Under the pieces are notes generated by a model. The model did not search any database. It was not told the DNA's origin and saw only the letters and a program-made list of their open reading frames with translations. A DNA stretch of 6,091 nucleotides from an uncultured Collinsella sp. (lineage in GTDB: Bacteria; Actinomycetota; Coriobacteriia; Coriobacteriales; Coriobacteriaceae), in the NCBI GenBank assembly GCA_902494585.1, contig CABUUD010000107.1:1-6091 (forward strand), read 5' to 3'. Position 1 is the stretch's first letter. Each line of letters starts with the position of its first letter. Of this stretch, positions 1-4,783 are shown piece by piece. Both the position numbers and the translations under genes were made by a program.

Positions 1-12
1 CCCTTATTGGCA

Positions 13-145
13 GGTTTCCCGTGGGGCGGGCACTGATGAAGTTTATCGCGAGTTCCGCACGAACAGGAGGCCACTTAATGTGGCCTCCGTCGTGAGCAGG
101 ACTGTAGAGCAGGAAACTTCATCAGTGCCCGCCCCACGGGAAACC
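13..145. repeat. 133-bp palindromic element with perfect 32-bp inverted arms
   Basis: Positions 13-44 and 114-145 are exact reverse complements over 32 bp. They start GGTTTCCCGTGG on the left and end CCACGGGAAACC on the right, with 69 bases between. The pairing resumes outward after one mismatch (11/147 and 10/148). The spacer folds on itself: 51-55 can pair with 99-103 (one G-U), 58-62 with 90-94, and 66-74 with 80-88 around a TTAAT loop, so an RNA copy would form one long rod. There is no T-run after either arm, so it is not a standard intrinsic terminator. I see no transposase and no clear target duplication in the flanking 9 bases. It could be a MITE-like or intergenic repeat, a stable RNA structure, or inverted sites for a recombinase. 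The structure is certain; its nature is not. Confidence 0.9.
65..95 (+). promoter_or_regulatory. Hairpin hiding a Shine-Dalgarno and a five-codon ORF (candidate leader peptide)
   Basis: At the tip of the palindrome, AGGAGG (65-70) is followed after seven bases by ATG (78-80), which opens the tiny frame Met-Trp-Pro-Pro-Ser-stop (78-95). The AGGAGG lies in the 5' arm of a perfect 9-bp hairpin (66-74 with 80-88, loop TTAAT), so folding would bury both the ribosome site and the start. A short frame with two adjacent proline codons and a sequestered ribosome site resembles leader-peptide control. However, any GGAGG-containing hairpin must carry CCTCC in its other arm, which produces the Pro codon by itself. 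Treat it as a candidate only; whether this region is transcribed is unknown. Confidence 0.3.
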
Positions 146-185
146 GGCGGGATAGACCGGTTCAGATGGGGCTTTGATGCATGGG

Positions 186-214
186 TGGTCTGTTGTTGTG
201 CAAATGGGTATCAT
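186..214 (+). promoter_or_regulatory. Candidate sigma-70 type promoter for the rnj operon
   Basis: TATCAT at 209-214 matches the -10 consensus at five of six positions. TGGTCT at 186-191, 17 bases upstream, matches the -35 consensus at three of six. Transcription would begin near 221 and give a leader of about 113 nt before the rnj ATG. It is the best match I found by eye between the palindrome and the gene. The -35 is weak and the operon might also be read from an upstream gene outside the window. Confidence 0.35.
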
Positions 215-225
215 ACTGTGGTTAT

Positions 226-245
226 TGCATCGAATCTGCGATGCA
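226..245 (+). promoter_or_regulatory. Leader hairpin near predicted 5' end of rnj mRNA
   Basis: TGCATCG (226-232) and CGATGCA (239-245) are perfect inverted repeats around a six-base AATCTG loop. If the promoter at 186-214 is right, the hairpin begins within about six bases of the transcript start, where it could shield the 5' end from a 5' exonuclease such as RNase J itself. As DNA it could instead be a dyad operator. The GATGCA half-site occurs again at 176-181. The T-rich bases after it are too broken up for a convincing terminator. Confidence 0.4.
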
Positions 246-313
246 TTGTTGTACGTTCCCGGCGGTCGGTTTGCCAGAAGCGCCCCGTCGGTTGTTTCAG
301 ACCCGTTTCGAAG

Positions 314-319
314 AAAGGA
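314..319 (+). promoter_or_regulatory. Ribosome binding site of rnj, long spacing
   Basis: AAAGGA at 314-319 is the only purine-rich site upstream of the chosen ATG at 334. It leaves a 14-base spacer, against six for the next two genes. No in-frame ATG, GTG or TTG lies between it and 334. The long spacer suggests a modest initiation rate, or a leader fold that brings the site closer. Confidence 0.5.
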
Positions 320-333
320 AACCACACTCACCT

Positions 334-2004
334 ATGGCAGCTAAAAAATCATCTCCCTTGAAGATCATTCCGCTCGGCGGCCTTGACGGCATCGGCAAGA
401 ACATGACGGTCTTCGAGTGCGGCGACGACATGGTGCTCGTCGACGCCGGTCTCATGTTTCCCGACGACTCCCAGCCCGGTATCGACCTGGTGCTTCCCGA
501 TTACACCTATGTTCTGGAGAACGAGGAGAAGCTTCGCGGCATCATCGTCACCCACGGCCACGAGGACCACACCGGTTCGCTTCCGTACCTGCTGCAGGAC
601 CTCAACAACAAGGTGCCCATCTTCTCGAGTAAGCTGACGCTCGGTTTTATCGAGGGTAAGCTCTCCGAGTTCCGCATCCGCGCACCCAAGTTCCGCGAGG
701 TCAAGGGCGGAAGCCACGTCAATCTCGGTGGCATCTCGCTCGACTTCTTCTCCATGACGCACTCCATTCCGGGTGCACTGGGCGTGTTCATTCGCACCAA
801 CCAGGGCACCGTTATGCACACGGGTGACTTTAAGCTCGATCAGACGCCCATCGACGGCGTCACGCCCGACTATGCCGCCATCAGCCGCTTTGCCAAGCAG
901 GGCATCGACCTGCTGCTTTCCGATTCCACCAACGCCACGGTTCCGGGCTTTACTAAGTCCGAGGCCGAAGTCGGCCCCAACCTGCTGCACGCCATCAAGA
1001 ACGCTCCGGGCCGTGTGTTCGTCGCGTCGTTCTCGAGCCACATCCATCGCCTGCAGCAGATTTGCGACGCCGCCCGCAAGTGCGGCCGCAAGGTCGTCGT
1101 GACTGGACGTTCCATGCTCACCAACACCCGCGTGGCGCGCGAGTTGGGCTACCTCAACATCGACGATGCCGATATCATTGATGCCTTCGATATCGATAAC
1201 CTGCCCGACGACAAGATCGTCGTCATGTGCACCGGTTCGCAGGGCGAGCCGCTGTCGGCCCTGTCCCGCATGGCCAACGGCGAGCACAAGACGCTTTCTA
1301 TCCACGAAGGCGATACCGTCATTCTCTCGGCAACTCCCGTTCCCGGCAACGAGAAGGCCGTTCAGCAGGTCGTCAACAGCCTGGCCAAGCTTGGCTGCGA
1401 CGTCTGGGATAAGTCCCGCGCCCTCGTTCACGTCTCGGGGCACGGCAGCCAGGAGGAACTCAAGCTCCTCATGGCCATGGCCAAGCCCACCTACTTTATG
1501 CCGGTTCACGGCGAGGCCGTGCATCTGCGCGCCCATGCCCAGCTTGCTCGTAAGATGGGCATCAAGGATGATCACATCTTTATCCTCGATAACGGCGACA
1601 CGCTCGAGATGCGTGGCGGTATCGTCAAGCGCGGTACGCCCGTCGAGTCCGGCGTCGTCTATGTTGACGGTCTGCGCATCGGCGACACCGACCCCATTGT
1701 CCTGCGCGATCGCCAAAAGCTCGCCAATGACGGTATGGTCACGGCCGTTGCCATCGTCTCGCTCAAGCATAAGAAGATCGAGGCTATCGAGTTCTCGGGC
1801 CGCGGTGTTTCGTTTGCCATCGACGACCAGTTCTCCGAGGATGCCTCAGCAGCCATCATGAAGACGATCGAGAAGGGCAAGTTTAGCTTTACCAGCAGTG
1901 GCTCCGATGCCATTCGCAAGGCCGTGCGCGATTCGCTCTCCAACTTTATCTGGAGCCGCACGCGCACCCGTCCGATGATCATCCCGGTCGTCATGGAGGT
2001 TTAG
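334..2004 (+). CDS. rnj: Ribonuclease J (metallo-beta-lactamase/beta-CASP nuclease)
   Basis: RNase J is a cytoplasmic Zn-dependent RNase with 5'-3' exonuclease and endonuclease activity in mRNA decay and RNA maturation. This copy has 556 residues, matching the roughly 555 of Bacillus RNase J1. Visible marks are the metal-binding HGHEDH at residues 74-79, further metallo-lactamase positions around H143 (MTHSIPG) and D165 (HTGDFKLD), and the beta-CASP region from about 195 with SDSTNA, ASFSSHIHR (231-239) and CTGSQGEP (299-306). HVSGHGSQEE (366-375) and MPVHGE (389-394) follow, then a C-terminal domain from about residue 450. The frame is open upstream to an ATG at 181, but that 51-residue extension has no family likeness. 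The ATG at 334 begins MAAKKSSPLKIIPLGGLDGIG, directly before the conserved fold, and has a ribosome site. The stop lies one base before the ftsK start, so the genes are probably co-transcribed. No key residue is missing. Confidence 0.97.
   Translation: MAAKKSSPLKIIPLGGLDGIGKNMTVFECGDDMVLVDAGLMFPDDSQPGIDLVLPDYTYVLENEEKLRGIIVTHGHEDHTGSLPYLLQDLNNKVPIFSSKLTLGFIEGKLSEFRIRAPKFREVKGGSHVNLGGISLDFFSMTHSIPGALGVFIRTNQGTVMHTGDFKLDQTPIDGVTPDYAAISRFAKQGIDLLLSDSTNATVPGFTKSEAEVGPNLLHAIKNAPGRVFVASFSSHIHRLQQICDAARKCGRKVVVTGRSMLTNTRVARELGYLNIDDADIIDAFDIDNLPDDKIVVMCTGSQGEPLSALSRMANGEHKTLSIHEGDTVILSATPVPGNEKAVQQVVNSLAKLGCDVWDKSRALVHVSGHGSQEELKLLMAMAKPTYFMPVHGEAVHLRAHAQLARKMGIKDDHIFILDNGDTLEMRGGIVKRGTPVESGVVYVDGLRIGDTDPIVLRDRQKLANDGMVTAVAIVSLKHKKIEAIEFSGRGVSFAIDDQFSEDASAAIMKTIEKGKFSFTSSGSDAIRKAVRDSLSNFIWSRTRTRPMIIPVVMEV
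1995..1999 (+). promoter_or_regulatory. Ribosome binding site deciding the TTG start of ftsK
   Basis: GGAGG lies within the last codons of rnj, six bases before TTG at 2006. The next in-frame candidates lie far inside the protein, so this site fixes the unusual TTG start. Because it is embedded in rnj, ribosomes finishing rnj should aid initiation on ftsK. Confidence 0.85.
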
Positions 2005-2005
2005 T

Positions 2006-4783
2006 TTGGCGCGCGGATCTGCACAAAACGCCAAAGGCAATAAGGCCAGTAACCAACCGGCATCTGCTAAGGGTGCCGGTTCCCATCTGCGTGCCAATCA
2101 GGGCCACGAGTCGGAGTTCGATGAGTTCGAGCCCTTGGTCGAGCCTTCGGCCAATCGCGATATCGCCGGCGTGGTCATTGCCGTTTTGGCGATTGCGTCC
2201 TTTATCGCCGTGATTTCCCCGGCAACGGCGCCCGTGACAGCTGCGGTTGCCGGTTTCTACCACCTTGGCTTTGGCCTGGGCGCCTACGTGCTGCCGATCG
2301 TCATCTTGCTGTTTGCCGCTACACTCTTTTTGGGTGAGGACTCGCCGCTCAATATTCGCTCGGTTGCGGGCGGCGCCGTAGTCTTTGTGGCCATTGTCTC
2401 TATCCTGTCGCTGTTGGTGCCGGGTACGACCGACTCGTGCGACCTTATGTTTACGCCGCAGAACCTTTCCGCGTCGGGCGGCTACATTGGCGCCTTTATC
2501 GCAAGTACCTTGCAAAACGCCCTGGGTAAACCCATCGCCATGGTTGTCTTGTTGGGGCTTGTCGTCGTAGGTTTGGTCATTATTGGCTTTTCGGTGGGCG
2601 GCGTTTTGCGCTCCGCACGCGATCGCGCTGCCGATTTTGCCGAGCGCCGTCGTGCCGATGTCAATGCGAGCCCGTGGGGCGATGAAGAGGCCCTGTCGGT
2701 TCCCGGTGTCGCCCGTCCGCACCTGAGCATTCTGCGCCAGAAGGGAACTGACGCCGCCGTGACCACGGTCATGGGTGGTGATGTTGATCCTGTTTTGGAT
2801 GACAACGAGGACGATGACCCGTTTGTCGACGTGTCCGAGGCCGTGGAGGCCGAGCGAGCCAAGACCACGCTGCTGCCGCGTCGCCATGCCAAGAAGGGCA
2901 AGGCCGCGCCCAAGCTCAACACGAGCGAGCCCGACCCGTCTTGGTCCGATAGCGAAATCGAACTCACCGAGGGCGATGACGAGGACGACGAGACTCCGCT
3001 CGAGACCGCCAAGACAACCTTGCTGCCGCGTCGCCGTGCCAAGGCAGGACAGGTCACCGGACAGTTTTCGATGGAAGACGACCCGGACAAGGCTGATGAG
3101 TCCGAACCGCCGTTTGCCGTGAATCCCGTTTCGGCAGCTCCTCAGATCCCCGATTTCCTGAAGCATCCCAAGGTTGCCGATGCCTCCAGCTCTACGGCTT
3201 CTGCTGTTCCTGTTGCAGCCGGCGATGGGGGAGCGAACGGTACCGTTGCCGATGCCGAGGGTGAACAAGAGGACGGCCTCAAGCTCCCACCGCTCGAAAT
3301 CCTGCACGCCAACCCGCAGTCGGCGTCCTCCGCGTCTTCTGATAAGGAGCTGGAACAGACTGCCGAGTCGTTGCAGTCCACCTTGCTTGAGTTTGGCCGT
3401 AGCGCCCGCGTTGTCGGCTGGATTGCCGGCCCCACGGTCACGACCTTTAAGCTACAGCCCGGTGAGGGCGAGCGCGTGAGCAAGATCTCGAGCCTCGAGG
3501 ACGATATTGCGCTTTCGCTTGCCGCCCAGTCGGTGCGCATCTTCGCGCCGATACCTGGCACCTCGCTCGTTGGTATCGAGATTCCTAATCGTAAGCGTCA
3601 GAACGTCAACCTGGGCGACGTGCTTCCCTATGTGAAGGGCGGTCCGCTCGAGCTTGCCATCGGTCGCGATGCCGAGGGCACGCCGGTTGTCGCCGACCTC
3701 GCCAAAATGCCCCACCTGCTGATCGCCGGCACCACCGGTTCGGGTAAGTCGGTCATGATCAACTCCATCATCACCACGCTGCTCATGCGCGCCCTTCCCG
3801 AGGACGTTCGCCTGATCATGGTCGACCCCAAGCGCGTCGAGCTTGCGGGCTATAACGGCCTGCCTCATCTCTACGTGCCCGTGGTGACCGAGCCCAAGCA
3901 GGCGGCCAGTGCGCTGCAGTGGGCCGTGTCCGAGATGGAGCGTCGCCTGAAGGTCTTCGAGCGCCTCAACGTTCGCAAGATTTCGACGTACAACGAAAAG
4001 CAGGCCGCCGGCGAGTTTGAGCATTACGATAACCCGCCGCAAAAGATGCCCTATCTGGTCATCATCATCGACGAGCTTTCGGACCTGATGATGGTCGCTG
4101 GCAAGGATGTCGAGGCCTCGATCGTCCGTATCGCCCAGCTGGGCCGTGCCGCCGGTATTCACCTTATCGTGGCTACGCAGCGCCCCAGCTCCAACGTGGT
4201 GACGGGCCTCATTAAGGCCAACATCACTAACCGTATCGCCTTTAACGTGGCTACGGGCATCGATTCCCGCGTCATTATCGACCAGATGGGCGCCGAAAAG
4301 CTTACCGGTTTGGGCGATATGCTGTTCTCCAAGGTCGACTGGGGCAAGCCCCGCCGTATCCAGGGCTGTTTTGTCTCGGACGACGAGATCAACGAGATCG
4401 TCGAGTTCGTTAAGTCGCAAAGCGAGCCTGACTACCACGAGGAGATTCTGTCTGCCGTGGCGCCCGCTTCCATGTCCATGGCTGGTGGCGGCATTGTTCG
4501 CACGGGCGTTGCCGAACCGCAAGATGACGACCCGCTTATCTGGGAGGCCGCCCATATTGTGGTGGAATCGCAGCTGGGCTCCACATCTGGACTGCAACGC
4601 CGCCTCAAGGTTGGCTATGCGCGCGCCGGGCGTATTATGGACATGCTGGAAGAAAAGGGTGTCGTCGGCCCGCCCGATGGTTCCAAGCCGCGCGAGGTCC
4701 TGTTGGACGAGGAGGGGCTCGCCGCGTTGGAGTCTGTCGACGCCGAGATGGCACGTGAAGATCGTGAGTTTGGAGGATTCTGA
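2006..4783 (+). CDS. ftsK: DNA translocase FtsK/SpoIIIE
   Basis: FtsK is a membrane-anchored hexameric ATPase at the division septum that pumps DNA and helps resolve chromosome ends. The 925-residue protein has all the usual parts. A short basic N-terminus leads to about four membrane segments (near 53-72, 88-109, 118-138 and 177-198, with a weaker hydrophobic stretch near 157-170). A charged, probably disordered linker spans roughly 200-425. The motor follows: Walker A AGTTGSGKS at 574-582, Walker B ending LVIIIDE at 684-690, and the conserved ATQRPSSNVVTGLIKANI at 723-740. A gamma winged-helix domain, which in the family reads DNA polarity signals, spans about 841-905. The start is TTG with GGAGG six bases upstream and a 1-nt gap after rnj; the stop overlaps the next ATG. 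The linker carries acidic patches (265-271, 322-329) and a duplicated basic motif. Synteny with rnj and a RodZ/YmfM-like gene supports the call. No defect is visible. Confidence 0.96.
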   Translation: MARGSAQNAKGNKASNQPASAKGAGSHLRANQGHESEFDEFEPLVEPSANRDIAGVVIAVLAIASFIAVISPATAPVTAAVAGFYHLGFGLGAYVLPIVILLFAATLFLGEDSPLNIRSVAGGAVVFVAIVSILSLLVPGTTDSCDLMFTPQNLSASGGYIGAFIASTLQNALGKPIAMVVLLGLVVVGLVIIGFSVGGVLRSARDRAADFAERRRADVNASPWGDEEALSVPGVARPHLSILRQKGTDAAVTTVMGGDVDPVLDDNEDDDPFVDVSEAVEAERAKTTLLPRRHAKKGKAAPKLNTSEPDPSWSDSEIELTEGDDEDDETPLETAKTTLLPRRRAKAGQVTGQFSMEDDPDKADESEPPFAVNPVSAAPQIPDFLKHPKVADASSSTASAVPVAAGDGGANGTVADAEGEQEDGLKLPPLEILHANPQSASSASSDKELEQTAESLQSTLLEFGRSARVVGWIAGPTVTTFKLQPGEGERVSKISSLEDDIALSLAAQSVRIFAPIPGTSLVGIEIPNRKRQNVNLGDVLPYVKGGPLELAIGRDAEGTPVVADLAKMPHLLIAGTTGSGKSVMINSIITTLLMRALPEDVRLIMVDPKRVELAGYNGLPHLYVPVVTEPKQAASALQWAVSEMERRLKVFERLNVRKISTYNEKQAAGEFEHYDNPPQKMPYLVIIIDELSDLMMVAGKDVEASIVRIAQLGRAAGIHLIVATQRPSSNVVTGLIKANITNRIAFNVATGIDSRVIIDQMGAEKLTGLGDMLFSKVDWGKPRRIQGCFVSDDEINEIVEFVKSQSEPDYHEEILSAVAPASMSMAGGGIVRTGVAEPQDDDPLIWEAAHIVVESQLGSTSGLQRRLKVGYARAGRIMDMLEEKGVVGPPDGSKPREVLLDEEGLAALESVDAEMAREDREFGGF
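2858..3049 (+). repeat. Duplicated AKTTLLPRR motif in the FtsK linker
   Basis: Codons for residues 285-298 (2858-2899) and 335-348 (3008-3049) encode near-identical 14-residue motifs: AKTTLLPRR, then His or Arg, then AKKG or AKAG. They are exactly 50 residues apart. Each is preceded by acidic sequence within an otherwise low-complexity linker. The DNA differs at several third positions (ACCACGCTG against ACAACCTTG), which points to an old duplication kept at protein level rather than a recent copy. Confidence 0.85.
4772..4776 (+). promoter_or_regulatory. Ribosome binding site of the RodZ-like gene
   Basis: GGAGG inside the final codons of ftsK sits six bases before the ATG at 4783. That ATG shares its A with the ftsK TGA (TGATG), the classic arrangement for translational coupling by a terminating ribosome. 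Confidence 0.85.

Noticed and set aside
66..88. Intrinsic terminator from the GGAGGCCAC/GTGGCCTCC hairpin
   Set aside because: The bases after it (GTCGTGAGC) contain no T-run, and the larger palindrome also lacks one on either side.
33..117. Hammerhead-ribozyme-like core: CTGATGA at 33-39 and GAAAC at 113-117
   Set aside because: The CTGATGA is fully paired with TCATCAG in the other arm of the perfect palindrome, and the bases flanking the two boxes do not form stem II. The match looks accidental.
13..145. CRISPR array
   Set aside because: There are only two copies and they are inverted rather than direct, with a structured spacer and no cas genes in the window.
181..333. Extended N-terminus of RNase J from ATG 181
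   Set aside because: The 51 extra residues show no family similarity, the region holds the likely promoter and leader, and ATG 334 gives the canonical length.
349..1770. Long open frame on the minus strand opposite rnj (473 residues)
   Set aside because: It is antisense to a clear RNase J, has a low-complexity composition typical of GC-rich shadow frames, and shows no recognisable motif.
1991..3307. Long minus-strand open frame opposite the rnj end and the first half of ftsK (438 residues)
   Set aside because: It lies antisense to confident coding sequence, is rich in Arg/Gly/His as expected of a mirrored frame, and has no supported domain.
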